Numbered from the stretch's first letter, positions 1 through 8,535 are shown. The stretch is 64,000 bases of DNA from Acetobacterium malicum subsp. dehalogenans DSM 11527 (GCF_000472665.1 NZ_AXAC01000006.1:479-64478), one strand, 5' to 3'. The notes: generated by a model not told the origin, from the letters alone. Translations and numbers: made by a program.

Positions 1-588
1 AAGGTCATGTATTTCCCGATGTCTTCCGGGACAACCATGGATTTTTACCGGGGGCTGGCCTTTTCGCTTGGGGAACAGCCAAAATTTCGCAAAGTGGAGC
101 TGTTCTTTCAGATTCAGAACGTCATTACCGATCTTTATGATAAGCGCCGCATCACGCCAGTCTTTATCCTCGATGAGATGCAGTCGGCTTCGGCTCAGTT
201 TCTTCACGATCTGAGCATCATTTTTAACTTTGACATGGATAAACGTAATCCTTTTATTCTGATTCTCACCGGTTTACCAACGCTGGCCAACCGTCTGGCT
301 TTAAACCAGAACCGGTCGCTTGATCAGCGACTGGTGACCCGCTTTCATTTCTCACCGCTTACACCGGATGAGGTCAGGGACTATATCAAACACCGGTTTA
401 AGCATGCCGGTGTTTCACGGAATCTGATCAACGAGAATGCTTATGAAGCCATTTCATCATCCACTGGCGGGTATCCGCGATTAGTCGGTAATCTCGTTAC
501 CCAGTGTCTGATTCTCGCCTTTCAAAAACAAACCGAACTTATTGATGAAGAAATTGTATTTGCCGCTTCTGCGGAAGCTGGGATTTAA
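1..588 (+). CDS. Transposon-associated AAA ATPase (ExeA/TniB-like), 5' end outside window
   Basis: The frame is open from the first base (codons before the first ATG at 7 are coding), so the N-terminus with the Walker A motif lies upstream of the window. The visible 193 residues contain a Walker B-like strand (VFILDEMQSA), a sensor-type segment (LILTGLPTLANRL) and the arginine-rich helix LDQRLVTRF, followed by a small helical lid domain ending in GGYPRLVGNLV. This arrangement is typical of ExeA/TniB/IstB-related ATPases that work with DDE transposases as target-selection or helper proteins. The partner transposase would be expected just upstream, outside the window. A secretion ATPase (ExeA proper) is possible but there are no secretion genes nearby. 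The family call is good; the exact element cannot be named. Confidence 0.7.
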   Translation, partial: KVMYFPMSSGTTMDFYRGLAFSLGEQPKFRKVELFFQIQNVITDLYDKRRITPVFILDEMQSASAQFLHDLSIIFNFDMDKRNPFILILTGLPTLANRLALNQNRSLDQRLVTRFHFSPLTPDEVRDYIKHRFKHAGVSRNLINENAYEAISSSTGGYPRLVGNLVTQCLILAFQKQTELIDEEIVFAASAEAGI

Positions 589-637
589 CGCCTAACGGCG
601 TTATTTCCCTTTTTTCTGGAGAAACAGAGCGTGATTA

Positions 638-760
638 TGTGATTAAAAACTGGCGTTTTATTTTTGACACGCCAGTTTTTTCCCATTATTTCGTTCTTTT
701 TCATCCGTTTTATTGTGATTAAACCAGTCTGAAATAATGTGAAAATTTACAGGGTATTTC
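638..760. repeat. Direct repeats that may be the right end of the upstream mobile element
   Basis: The 10-mer TGTGATTAAA occurs at 638-647 and again at 714-723, with related words (GTGATTA at 631, AATGTGAAAATT near 735-746, TGATCACA near 761) in the same 130 bp. Clusters of short direct repeats after a transposition ATPase often form transposase-binding sites at an element end. No terminal inverted repeat or target duplication can be shown because the left end is outside the window. Confidence 0.3.
645..696 (+). terminator. Intrinsic terminator after the AAA ATPase
   Basis: AAAACTGGCG and CGCCAGTTTT form a 10-bp stem around a T-rich loop and are followed by more T residues. It lies about 60 bases after the ATPase stop codon. 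Confidence 0.6.
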
Positions 761-776
761 TGATCACACCTAATTA

Positions 777-2042
777 CTAGTTAATACTTTTGATGATACT
801 TTCAATTTTTATAAATATGTCAACCAATTTGTCATCAAATTGAGTTCCACTGTTTCTTTGAATTTCCGCTACTGCAACCTCATGGCTAAATCGCTGTCGA
901 TAAGGCCGATCTGTCGTCATTGCATCATAAGTATCGGCAATGGCAATGATCCGTGAACCCAGTGGAATTTCCGCACCTTTGAGCCCACATGGATAACCAT
1001 TGCCTGAGAACATCTCATGATGGTGGCGAATAATTGGTAAAGCTTCAGTTAGAAAATCGACATTACTAAGGATATTAATTCCAATATCCGGATGCTTTTT
1101 TATAACCTCGTATTCTTCATCTGTCAGCTTACCATTCTTATTCAAAATATGATCAGGTATCCCTATTTTCCCGATATCATGGAAAAGCCCTGCATATTCA
1201 AGAATTTCTTGATTTTCTGCTGTCAATTTCAGTTCTCTACTTAAAAGCATGGATATTTTTGACACCCGTTCAGAGTGTCCTGCTGTATAAGGATCTCTTG
1301 CATCAACAGCATTGGATAAAGCAAAGACAGTATTTAAATAGGAATCATCAAGTCTTTTCAGTGATAATTCGATTTCTGACTTTTGATTAATTAGCTCTTT
1401 ATTTTGTTGTCGAAGTGTTTGTGATGTTTTATAAAGAATGCCAACCAACAATAAAAAAAGGATCAAAAATCCACCAAAGACTGTCAATGCTATCACTTGT
1501 ACAATCATGTTTGCATGTTCACTGATGTTCTTTTCAAGGATTTGCAAAACGGCAACACCTTCAACTTTACCGTCATAGATGATCGGTTCATAAATATTTA
1601 TGACCAGCTTGCCTTTATTCTCATCTTCAGCATTATTGAGTGCATAAGCATCTGAAACGACGAAAGGAGTCTCACCATTTAATACTTTTTCAAGATTTTT
1701 TTTGTCAGGTTGTTCAACAGTAAAAACAGAATTATCTGCCATGATTACTTTTTCATCCTGGTTGATGAGCATAATCGCTTGAATGTCATATAAATTCATG
1801 GATTCAATGATATTAGACTTGATTTGAGATGCCTTAGTGTCAGATATGGTATCAGCAAAGTCTGTTTTAGTCAGATTGTTTTTAACAACCGTACTAATTG
1901 TAATTTTAGAGACTTCTTCAAGATTATCTAGCTTATCATTTTTAATATGTTCATATATAACCAGGGAAAGCACAATGCCCATTAAAACAAACGCGAATAG
2001 ACTGTATAAGGCAAAAGTCCTTATTAATGGATATCTTTTCAT
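777..2042 (-). CDS. Membrane-anchored HD-GYP domain protein (probable c-di-GMP phosphodiesterase)
   Basis: Predicted to hydrolyse cyclic di-GMP in response to an extracellular signal. A transmembrane helix near the N-terminus is followed by an extracytoplasmic sensor region of about 150 residues (single-Cache-like in appearance), a second hydrophobic helix (about 180-205), a short coiled linker and then an HD-GYP domain. The HD-GYP motifs are clear: NAVDARDPYTAGHSERV, the HD pair in GLFHDIGKIGIPD, RHHHEMFSGNGYP (the GYP loop) and IIAIADTYDAM. I start it at the ATG at 2042 because AAAGGTG is correctly spaced before it; an in-frame GTG at 2051 lies inside that binding site. 421 residues. It begins an AT-rich stretch and has a perfect inverted repeat in its upstream region. 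Family assignment is firm; substrate is from family knowledge. Confidence 0.9.
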   Translation of the reverse strand: MKRYPLIRTFALYSLFAFVLMGIVLSLVIYEHIKNDKLDNLEEVSKITISTVVKNNLTKTDFADTISDTKASQIKSNIIESMNLYDIQAIMLINQDEKVIMADNSVFTVEQPDKKNLEKVLNGETPFVVSDAYALNNAEDENKGKLVINIYEPIIYDGKVEGVAVLQILEKNISEHANMIVQVIALTVFGGFLILFLLLVGILYKTSQTLRQQNKELINQKSEIELSLKRLDDSYLNTVFALSNAVDARDPYTAGHSERVSKISMLLSRELKLTAENQEILEYAGLFHDIGKIGIPDHILNKNGKLTDEEYEVIKKHPDIGINILSNVDFLTEALPIIRHHHEMFSGNGYPCGLKGAEIPLGSRIIAIADTYDAMTTDRPYRQRFSHEVAVAEIQRNSGTQFDDKLVDIFIKIESIIKSIN

Positions 2043-2076
2043 AAATATCACCTTTCACAATGTTGTTTAATCCTAT

Positions 2077-2102
2077 CATATCTATCTGTTATGATAGATA
2101 TG
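2077..2102. promoter_or_regulatory. Perfect 10-bp inverted repeat upstream of the HD-GYP gene
   Basis: CATATCTATC and GATAGATATG flank a 6-base centre, about 35 bases before the start codon. It could be an operator or a 5'-leader hairpin. No matching site was found elsewhere in the window. Confidence 0.4.
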
Positions 2103-2261
2103 CATTATACGTTATTTTATCGGCTAAATCAAGTTGTAGATTATCTTTTTTATCTTAATATGAAATTCAGATAATCTCAATCACTATTTGACAGATATCT
2201 CATTGATATCCGAATTTTCTGTTTTCTGAAAAAACTGTAATAAATTTTTAAAATTTTCCAA

Positions 2262-2295
2262 TCTCCATAAAATCTCCACAACTATCAAGTATACT
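2262..2295 (+). promoter_or_regulatory. Promoter with tandem 11-bp activator-type repeat (copy A)
   Basis: TCTCCATAA at 2262-2270 is repeated as TCTCCACAA at 2273-2281, exactly 11 bp on. Eight bases later is a -10-like TATACT (2290-2295). There is no -35 box other than the repeats, as in promoters driven by OmpR-family activators. The same layout recurs at 2751 and 4252. Confidence 0.6.
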
Positions 2296-2334
2296 TGCAA
2301 ACATAGATCAAATAATTTTAAGGAGCTGATACTG

Positions 2335-2622
2335 ATGAATTGTTGTAAAAACGATGAAAACAAGAACAACCTGAAAAAAAATAAAAAACATCACATGTCA
2401 CACATGATGATGATGGCCCTTTGTTGTGGTGCACCCATTTTAATACTACTTATCATAACATTGCTTGGTTATCAAGGTATTCTATTTACGCTTCTGCCAT
2501 TCATTTGCCCGATTATGATGGTACTCATGATGCCGATGATGTTACGGGGTGGAGATAAAGGTAAATCTGAACAAACGGATCAAACAGAGGAAAAACCTTC
2601 AAATCAGAACATACTTTCTTAG
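2335..2622 (+). CDS. Small Cys/Met/His-rich membrane protein
   Basis: 95 residues, AAGGAG ribosome site 9 bases before the ATG. The N-terminus holds a CC pair, a Lys/Asn-rich stretch and the cluster HHMSHMMMM, then a membrane region (about 28-72) with another CC and a second methionine cluster (MMVLMMPMM). The acidic C-terminal tail is polar. Met, His and Cys clusters are typical of proteins that bind soft metals such as copper or silver, but no named family was recognised and a metal role is inference. It is a single gene between its repeat-bearing promoter and a terminator. Confidence 0.75.
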   Translation: MNCCKNDENKNNLKKNKKHHMSHMMMMALCCGAPILILLIITLLGYQGILFTLLPFICPIMMVLMMPMMLRGGDKGKSEQTDQTEEKPSNQNILS

Positions 2623-2651
2623 TAATTTTACTTTCTGTTTTCCAGCTAGAT

Positions 2652-2686
2652 GGACACATGCATTGTTTTGCAGGTGTCCTTTTTTA
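2652..2686 (+). terminator. Intrinsic terminator
   Basis: GGACAC pairs with GTGTCC, with further TGCA/TGCA pairing inside, followed by a run of six T residues. It lies 30 bases after the small membrane protein gene. Confidence 0.7.
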
Positions 2687-2750
2687 TCATTCTCAAATTT
2701 TTGCAAAATTATTTGAAAATTTGATTTTATTTATGTTGAAATACTCAATC

Positions 2751-2784
2751 TCTCCATAATTTCTTCATAAGTCTATTGTATGAT
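2751..2784 (+). promoter_or_regulatory. Promoter with tandem 11-bp activator-type repeat (copy B)
   Basis: TCTCCATAA (2751-2759) and TCTTCATAA (2762-2770) are 11 bp apart, and TATGAT (2779-2784) follows after eight bases. Repeat length, spacing and -10 position match copies A and C exactly. Confidence 0.6.
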
Positions 2785-2817
2785 AGATACAACAAATAAT
2801 TTTAAAGGAGAATTTCA

Positions 2818-2982
2818 ATGGGAACAATCATATCAATTTTAATCTTTATCGGACTCATGTTTGTCATGTCTAAATTCGGCATCGGATGTTGCGGTGGCCA
2901 TTCTGGTCATAAACATCATAATGGTCAAAAAAATTTAGAGGATTCAGAGAAAGAACAAATTTCTAAGAATGATTTGGAATAA
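2818..2982 (+). CDS. 54-residue His-rich membrane peptide
   Basis: This short gene has an AAAGGAG site before its ATG and its own promoter. The product starts with one hydrophobic helix (about residues 3-18), continues through GIGCCGGHSGHKHHNG and ends in a charged tail. The CC pair plus four histidines just outside the membrane looks like a metal-binding segment. It resembles the many uncharacterised one-helix His-rich peptides of Firmicutes; no function is established. The shared promoter layout ties it to the 2335 and 4344 genes. Confidence 0.7.
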   Translation: MGTIISILIFIGLMFVMSKFGIGCCGGHSGHKHHNGQKNLEDSEKEQISKNDLE

Positions 2983-3068
2983 TGATTATAAGCATTGTTT
3001 AAACGATGGCGGTTATTTTATTAATCTATTCTGCTTCGATCTGCAAGTCAAAGATCATTTTAAAACAT

Positions 3069-3108
3069 AAAGGGGGTCGTGCCAAAATCATATGCACTGC
3101 CCCTTTTA
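3069..3108 (+). terminator. Intrinsic terminator
   Basis: AAAGGGGG/CCCCTTTT with an inner GTGC/GCAC pairing, followed by a T-rich tract. It probably ends transcription of the 54-residue peptide gene. Confidence 0.6.
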
Positions 3109-3468
3109 TATTTTTCTTAGAATGATAGTGAGAATAGCTGTATAAAATTAGTCAGCCGAGAAGATCTGTCTCTATAATTGACTCCTTTAATTTAGGTCAT
3201 ATGAATAAACACTTCAGTAGTGCTGTCTGACGCAAATCATTGTTGACAAACGTTGACAAGTGTGATAGCTTGACTTTATTGAAACATGTGCTCATCCTTC
3301 TGTGAATCAAGACAAGATTTTTTAATTTTATTTGATAAAAGTTAAATTGCCGTGAATAGAATCTATTGTTACCACCTTGTGATAGCCGATATTTTTGATG
3401 ACTATTTTCAAAAGTGTAGAAACGGCTTATCTTTAGATGATATTGATGCAATAATTTAGGAGGGAAAT
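3109..3468. other. AT-rich gap with no recognised gene
   Basis: Nothing supportable is seen here apart from the AGGAGGG ribosome site of the next gene. The antisense reading frame across it has no start signal and low-complexity composition. Confidence 0.5.
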
Positions 3469-4146
3469 ATGAAAAAGCAGTTTTTTGTAATAACTTTAGT
3501 AGCGTTGTTAATATTTGCATTAACGGGTTGCAATGATAGGACATCTGAAAACAATAGTGCGATTATAAGGGATGCAGCCAGTAGTTTTAATTTGATAGTA
3601 ACTAACAATTTAGAAAATAAAGTCTATCATGAGACATTAAGCCATTTTGGGCTCCTACTTAAAGACGGTGATAAGTTTGAATGGACAGAAGATCCTTCTG
3701 TGAGTGATGCTGACTTTTCTCTTTCTATAAATGCTGATGAATTTATACATGCTGGATTAGATGTTACTAAACTCGAAGGAACACCCTTCACTTATGTAGC
3801 AGCTTCAGATAACAATCCAAATATGCTCATATATAAATTTGATGTCAGCAGTAACAAAGAAATCTATAAAGACTCTAATGAAGCATTCGAGAAACTAATA
3901 AGTCAGATACCTGACCAAATTGCTGTTTTAGAAAATGATGGTTATATTCTAAGTCTCGATCAAGGCTTTCAAGTGCATTGGAATGCAGATGGACGTGTAA
4001 ATAAAGATATGGCCTTTATTGTTGGTGCTGAAGACCTTGTAAAGGCTGGGCTAAATGTTGATGAACTTAACGAATGGAAAGTGATGAAAAATAAGTATCC
4101 AGATGATACACAGTTGAAATTATTAAAAATATATTATTTGAAATAG
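3469..4146 (+). CDS. Lipoprotein of unknown function
   Basis: 225 residues. A lipoprotein signal sequence is clear: MKKQ, a hydrophobic core and the lipobox LTGC with the acylated Cys at about position 21. The mature part is hydrophilic and appears to hold two related halves (an FEWTEDPSVSDADFSLSINADEF-type segment and a later FQVHWNADGRVNKDMAFIVGAEDL segment, both followed by a GLxV helix), suggesting an internal duplication. A strong AGGAGGG site precedes the ATG. I do not recognise the family. It sits inside the AT-rich island between genes for small membrane proteins, so an envelope role is plausible. Confidence 0.7.
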   Translation: MKKQFFVITLVALLIFALTGCNDRTSENNSAIIRDAASSFNLIVTNNLENKVYHETLSHFGLLLKDGDKFEWTEDPSVSDADFSLSINADEFIHAGLDVTKLEGTPFTYVAASDNNPNMLIYKFDVSSNKEIYKDSNEAFEKLISQIPDQIAVLENDGYILSLDQGFQVHWNADGRVNKDMAFIVGAEDLVKAGLNVDELNEWKVMKNKYPDDTQLKLLKIYYLK

Positions 4147-4251
4147 ATTATTGAGGAAAATTTCTTAATAATCTACATGGCAAGAATTTTAAGAAATAGT
4201 CGAGAAATTGATCAAATGAAAATAGTTGAGAAAATATTTTTGTAATTGAAA

Positions 4252-4285
4252 TCTACATAAGATCTACACATAATTTTATTAGAAT
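4252..4285 (+). promoter_or_regulatory. Promoter with tandem 11-bp activator-type repeat (copy C)
   Basis: TCTACATAA (4252-4260) and TCTACACAT (4263-4271), then TAGAAT at 4280-4285. The eight-base gap to the -10 box is the same as in copies A and B. Confidence 0.55.
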
Positions 4286-4343
4286 AAGTACAAAGATATA
4301 CATCAAGTAAAATCAAGAAATCAGTTGAAAGGTGGCTAATAAA

Positions 4344-4643
4344 ATGATGGGATTTAATACGTTAGGTTGGCACGGAATTCACTCACTGTATGGTATGCAC
4401 AATGGATTCGGTATGATGGGAATAACAGGGGGTGTAACCATATTTATGGTATTACTATTAGTGCTTGTGGTGGTTGTTGCTATTGTTTGGTTTTCAAAAA
4501 ACGGAAATCCCCAAAACAATCGATTTAAATATCAAACAACAGATCGATCTTTAGAAATTTTGAATGAACGCTATGCATCTGGAGAAATTGCTGATGAAGA
4601 ATATGCTAAGAAGAAAATAGAATTAAGGAAACATAATTTATAA
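4344..4643 (+). CDS. SHOCT-domain membrane protein
   Basis: 99 residues. A Gly/His/Met-rich N-terminus is followed by one transmembrane helix (about 30-52) and a C-terminal SHOCT domain with the pattern SLEILNERYASGEIADEEY, ending in KK..EL. SHOCT is a short C-terminal module found on many membrane-anchored and oligomeric bacterial proteins; its role is unknown. I prefer the ATG at 4344, preceded by AAAGGTGG at good spacing, over the in-frame GTG at 4332 that lies within that site. Two more SHOCT proteins are encoded on the other strand 360 bases downstream, with nearly the same C-terminal motif, so these are likely paralogues. Confidence 0.75.
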   Translation: MMGFNTLGWHGIHSLYGMHNGFGMMGITGGVTIFMVLLLVLVVVVAIVWFSKNGNPQNNRFKYQTTDRSLEILNERYASGEIADEEYAKKKIELRKHNL

Positions 4644-4752
4644 TCAGCTTTAAGAGTCCTGCTTTAGACCTTGAGATCTCTTTTCCGAAAGCCAGGAAAA
4701 TGTTTCATTTTTTGTGTAAACTCTGAAAACTGATATCGTGTGAATTAATCTT

Positions 4753-4792
4753 AAGGGACAATAAATGGCGACAAACCGTTATTTGTCCCTTC
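4753..4792 (+). terminator. Inverted repeat downstream of the SHOCT gene
   Basis: AAGGGACAATAAATGG and CCGTTATTTGTCCCTT pair over about 16 bases with small mismatches. There is only a short T tract, so it may be a weak or bidirectional terminator. Confidence 0.4.
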
Positions 4793-4952
4793 ATTGCTTT
4801 ATACATAGATTTTTCGATAAGCCAATAAGAAGCACAAAATATAGATTTTCCGCCTCAATTGGAAGTGCCTTTCTTTATTTTCAACTATATTTACACTTTA
4901 TAACAGTTGGAAATATAATTACCTATTTGACCAACCATTACATCAAAACTAC

Positions 4953-4990
4953 TAAAAAAAAGGACAGCACCAGAAAGCACAGTCCTTTTC
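4953..4990 (-). terminator. Intrinsic terminator of the SHOCT operon
   Basis: Read on the minus strand, GGACTGTGC and GTGCTGTCC form an imperfect stem followed by seven T residues, just after the stop codon at 5004. Confidence 0.6.
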
Positions 4991-5003
4991 CATCCTGTCT
5001 TAG

Positions 5004-5246
5004 CTATAACTTTCGTAACTCCGCTTTTTTTCGATTGTACTCTTCTTCATCGATTTCACCGCGAGCATACCGCTCATGCAAAATTTCCAGAGCTTTATCA
5101 CCTGAACGGGTTCCTTCTTTTACATTTGAATTTGTAAAATGGTGAACAATAAAATACACTCCGATGATAACCAGAACAAGTAATAGAAACAATCCAAACA
5201 TCATAAAGAAGCCAAAACCACCACCATAACCTATGCCATACATCAT
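5004..5246 (-). CDS. SHOCT-domain membrane protein
   Basis: 80 residues. The start MMYGIGYGGGFGFF is placed at 5246, where AAGAAGGAA is correctly spaced; an upstream in-frame ATG at 5276 lacks a ribosome site. A Gly/Phe-rich N-terminus leads into one transmembrane helix (about 15-40) and the C-terminal SHOCT motif ALEILHERYARGEIDEEEY. It is 64 bases after the next SHOCT gene on the same strand and probably in the same operon. Function unknown; conserved architecture makes it a real gene. Confidence 0.75.
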   Translation of the reverse strand: MMYGIGYGGGFGFFMMFGLFLLLVLVIIGVYFIVHHFTNSNVKEGTRSGDKALEILHERYARGEIDEEEYNRKKAELRKL

Positions 5247-5310
5247 TATTGATTCCTTCTTTCTATTCTCAAACATATTTCACTCTAATGAACCCAACTA
5301 AAATCTGAAT

Positions 5311-5988
5311 TTATTTTAGGGAGCGGATGTTCTTTGTCATATTATTAAATTCTTCCTTTGTGATTTCACCTTGTGCGTACCTTATACCTAATATTTCCAG
5401 AGATTTTTCCTGAGCTATCGGTATCTTTTTTGATCTTATCACTGCAAAAATTATGACGCCAATAATTAAAATCAGAAATATGGCAATAATACCAATGGTA
5501 ACCACTGCAGATACAAAAGAATTCATCATCCCATATCCATTCCATCCTGAATTGGCATATGAATTATTATTCATCATTCCATTTCCGTACCATCCAGAAT
5601 TAGTAGATGAATAACTATTCGTCATCATTCCTCCGCTCATGAGATTCATCATCCCATTTGGGTAATCTGTTAGATAATTGACAGCAAGATTGATATGAAA
5701 GGCTCTAAGGGATTCTGATCCGTCTCCGCCTAGTTTGATGTCCATCTGTTCATGCATAGCTGAATTAGCAATCATTTTTTCCATCACCGAATCACCTAAT
5801 GCTTCAAGTGTCTCCTGGTTTACTTTGTTTGGATCAATCTGTGTTGCATCCTTAATTCCTTGCTCTACCATAATTTCTGATAGTATAACATCCGGACTTT
5901 TAAGTTCCATCTCTTCCGCAAATGAAATGCTAGTAAGAGCCAAAGCGGCTAACAACGATAAAGTGAAGACAAGAATTACTTTTTTCAT
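5311..5988 (-). CDS. Secreted/membrane SHOCT-domain protein with Met/Asn-rich linker
   Basis: 225 residues, starting at MKKVILVF (AAGGAG ten bases upstream); the longer frame starting at 6045 has no ribosome site. A cleavable-looking signal peptide (to about SFAEE) is followed by an extracytoplasmic helical domain, then a low-complexity region with three repeats of the type GW[YN]G[NY]GMMN, a transmembrane helix (about 160-190) and a C-terminal SHOCT motif (SLEILGIRYAQGEITKEEF). The repeated GMM words resemble methionine motifs that bind soft metals, but that is inference. It heads the two-gene SHOCT operon with the 80-residue protein. Confidence 0.75.
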   Translation of the reverse strand: MKKVILVFTLSLLAALALTSISFAEEMELKSPDVILSEIMVEQGIKDATQIDPNKVNQETLEALGDSVMEKMIANSAMHEQMDIKLGGDGSESLRAFHINLAVNYLTDYPNGMMNLMSGGMMTNSYSSTNSGWYGNGMMNNNSYANSGWNGYGMMNSFVSAVVTIGIIAIFLILIIGVIIFAVIRSKKIPIAQEKSLEILGIRYAQGEITKEEFNNMTKNIRSLK

Positions 5989-6045
5989 TTTTTCCACACT
6001 CCTTACTTGATTAATTTGATACCCCAATGAATATGGATGAAACAA

Positions 6046-6408
6046 GAATCAAGAATTTATAATATAGTTTGCTTTATGATATCGTGTAATGGGCGGGATA
6101 ACCTAAATGTTTAGTAAGCAGCCTGTTTAGTGTCATAAATTGTTGTCAAAACTAATGGATTTAATATTTTCCGGGGTTAGATTTATCAAATTATCTTTGA
6201 TCTTTCGATTTCATCGTTCTGAATGGGAACTGATAGCTAAATAATAATTGATCAATCTAATTGAACTCTACTTAAACGCATCAAAAAAAACACATACTAT
6301 TTCATATGCATTTCTGAATTGGTCTTTAAGTTTTATTATATTTTTTGATTATATGTAATAAATCTATAATACTATTATTTAGCCATTTAAGTATATTTAT
6401 TATGTTTT
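6046..6408. other. AT-rich junction with no gene, between the island and truncated nrdD
   Basis: No reading frame or recognisable RNA structure. The base composition is much more AT-rich than nrdD. The break in nrdD lies at its right edge (about 6418-6421). No repeat or inverted repeat was found that would identify the event that created the junction. Confidence 0.45.
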
Positions 6409-8535
6409 TTACCTTATATAAGAGCCATAGCCGATGCCGGCTTCCTTCATCGTCCGGACCACTTTCTCAAAGGCTTCCAGATTATCCAGGGGATCCCCAT
6501 CCATTTCCACATAGGTGATGTGCCCGGCGTTGGTCAGTTCATGATAAGGGGCTTCCAGCATGATCTTTTCGTAGGCACTGGTAGGATAGTAAACGGGAAT
6601 ATGAAACGAGTTGGTATAGTATTCCCGGTCGGTTACGCCGGGGATTTCACCAAAGACCTGTTTATCCAACTTGACAAAACGTCCGGCGGTGCCTTCAGCG
6701 GGGGTTCCCAGCAGGGTGAAGTTCAGCTGATACTGGGTGCTGGTTTCATCCATACGCCTGCGCATATGACCAATGATTTCCAGCCCCAGTTCCTGAACTT
6801 CAGCCCCTTCGCCATGGTGTTTTCCGGTTAAAACCGTCAAGCATTCCGCCAGTCCGATAAAGCCCATACTCAGGGTGCCATGTTTCAATACTTCCCGGAT
6901 TTCCATCTCGTCGGTCAGATCCTCCGAATCAATCCAGACCCCCTGACCCATCAGAAAGGGAAAATTCTTAACCTTTTTATGGGCCTGAATTTCAAATCGC
7001 TCCAGCAACTGCTCAATCACCAGATCGATTTTCTGATCCAACTCTTTAAAAAACAGCTCCTGGTTGCCCTTGCTGTTTAAGGCAATCCGGGGCAGGTTAA
7101 TGGTGGTAAAACTGAGGTTGCCGCGGCCATAGGTGATTTCCCGATTGCTATCGTGGACATTTCCAATCACCCGGGTGCGACAGCCCATATAAGCAATTTC
7201 AGTTTCCGGTTGGCCGGCCTGGTAATATTTCAGGTTGTAGGGCGCATCCAAAAAGGAAAAATTGGGAAACAAACGCTTGGCACTGACCCGGCAGGCCAGT
7301 TTGAATAAATCATAGTTGGGATCCCAGGGATTATAATTCACCCCTTCCTTAACCTTAAAAATATGAATCGGAAAGATCGGAGTTTCGCCGTTTCCCAACC
7401 CGGCCTCCGTGGCCAGCAGCAGGTTTTTAATCACCAACCGTCCTTCGGTTGAGGTATCCATACCGTAGTTGATGGAACTAAAGGGAATTTGGGCTCCGGC
7501 CCGACTGTGCATGGTGTTGAGATTATGGACAAAGGCTTCCATCGCCTGATAGACGCTGCGATCGATCTCTTTTTCAGCATTTTCCATGGCAAACTGCTGA
7601 ACTCGAGTAATAATGTTGGCGTCGTGAATCCACTGGGCCAGACTCCGGGTTTCTGCTTCAAGGTAATCTTGCGGATGATTCAACTCAGGACTTAGTCCCA
7701 GTTTTTTGTCAATATCTTCACTGATGGCCTTAACCTTGGCTAAGGCATTTTTGGTATCCGTCAATAGGGTTAAGCCCTTAGCCAGATTTTCCCGATAAAG
7801 CCGGATATAGGTTTTTTTCACCCCTGGAACCATGGCATAGTCAAAATTGGGAATACTCTGTCCACCATGCTGATCATTTTGATTAGACTGGATGGCAATG
7901 CAGGCCAGCGCCGAATAGCTCTGAATATCATTGGGTTCGCGCAGATGTCCATGGCCGGTCGAAAAACCATTTTTAAACAGCCGTTCTAAATCAATCTGAC
8001 AGCAGGTGGTGGTCAAAGTCAGAAAATCCAGATCATGAATGTGGATTTCACCGGCTTTATGGGCCTTTGAATGGTCCGGATTCAGGACAAACATTTCATA
8101 AAACTGTTTGGCTCCTTCTGATCCATATTTCAGCATCGTGCCCATGGCGGTGTCACCGTCAATGTTGGCATTTTCCCGTTTTACATCGTTGTCTTTGGCT
8201 TCTTTAAAGGTCAGGTCTTCATATATCTTCATCAGCCGGGTATCCATTTCCCGGATCCGGGTCCGCTCAGCCCGGTAGAGAATATACTCCTTGGCGGTTT
8301 TAGCATGTCCGGTTTCAATGAGAATTTTTTCAACCGCATCCTGAATTTCTTCCACCGTCGGTGCTTTGGTCTTCATTTCCTGTTCGATATAAATGGTCAC
8401 TTTTTCGGCCAGATCCATGGCGGTCTGGTAATTTTGTCCGCCAATTTCACTGGCTGCTTTGAAAATAGCATTGGCAATTTTTTCAATATTAAAAGGGGCT
8501 TCACGACCATCTCTTTTTTTGATTTTAGTAATCAT
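6409..8535 (-). pseudogene. nrdD: Anaerobic (class III) ribonucleoside-triphosphate reductase NrdD, 3'-truncated
   Basis: NrdD makes deoxynucleotides from NTPs under anoxia using a glycyl radical put in place by NrdG. The 708 residues carry an N-terminal ATP-cone (about 1-95, KIKKRDGREAPFNIEKI), the class III barrel with the conserved active-site regions (TTTCCQIDL; YMGCRTRV) and the late motifs SMGFIGLAE and TNAGHITYVEMDGDP. The protein stops at AGIGYGSYIR. Full-length family members continue from GIGYGS into a Cys-rich zinc site and the glycyl-radical segment (R-x-x-G-Y); neither is present in any frame before the AT-rich junction. As encoded here it should be inactive unless a separate glycyl-radical protein completes it. 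No nrdG is in the window. Start at 8535 follows a cobalamin riboswitch leader. Confidence 0.8.

Noticed and set aside
3197-3544. 115-residue minus-strand frame in the gap before the 3469 lipoprotein
   Set aside because: No ribosome site, aromatic-rich composition, and it runs over the lipoprotein's signal sequence.
4765-5145. 126-residue plus-strand frame next to the SHOCT genes
   Set aside because: Half of it is antisense to the SHOCT gene, and it lies over the two hairpins of this region.
6409-6430. Selenocysteine or amber recoding to extend nrdD
   Set aside because: The stop is TAA and no zinc or glycyl-radical sequence follows in any frame, so recoding cannot restore it.
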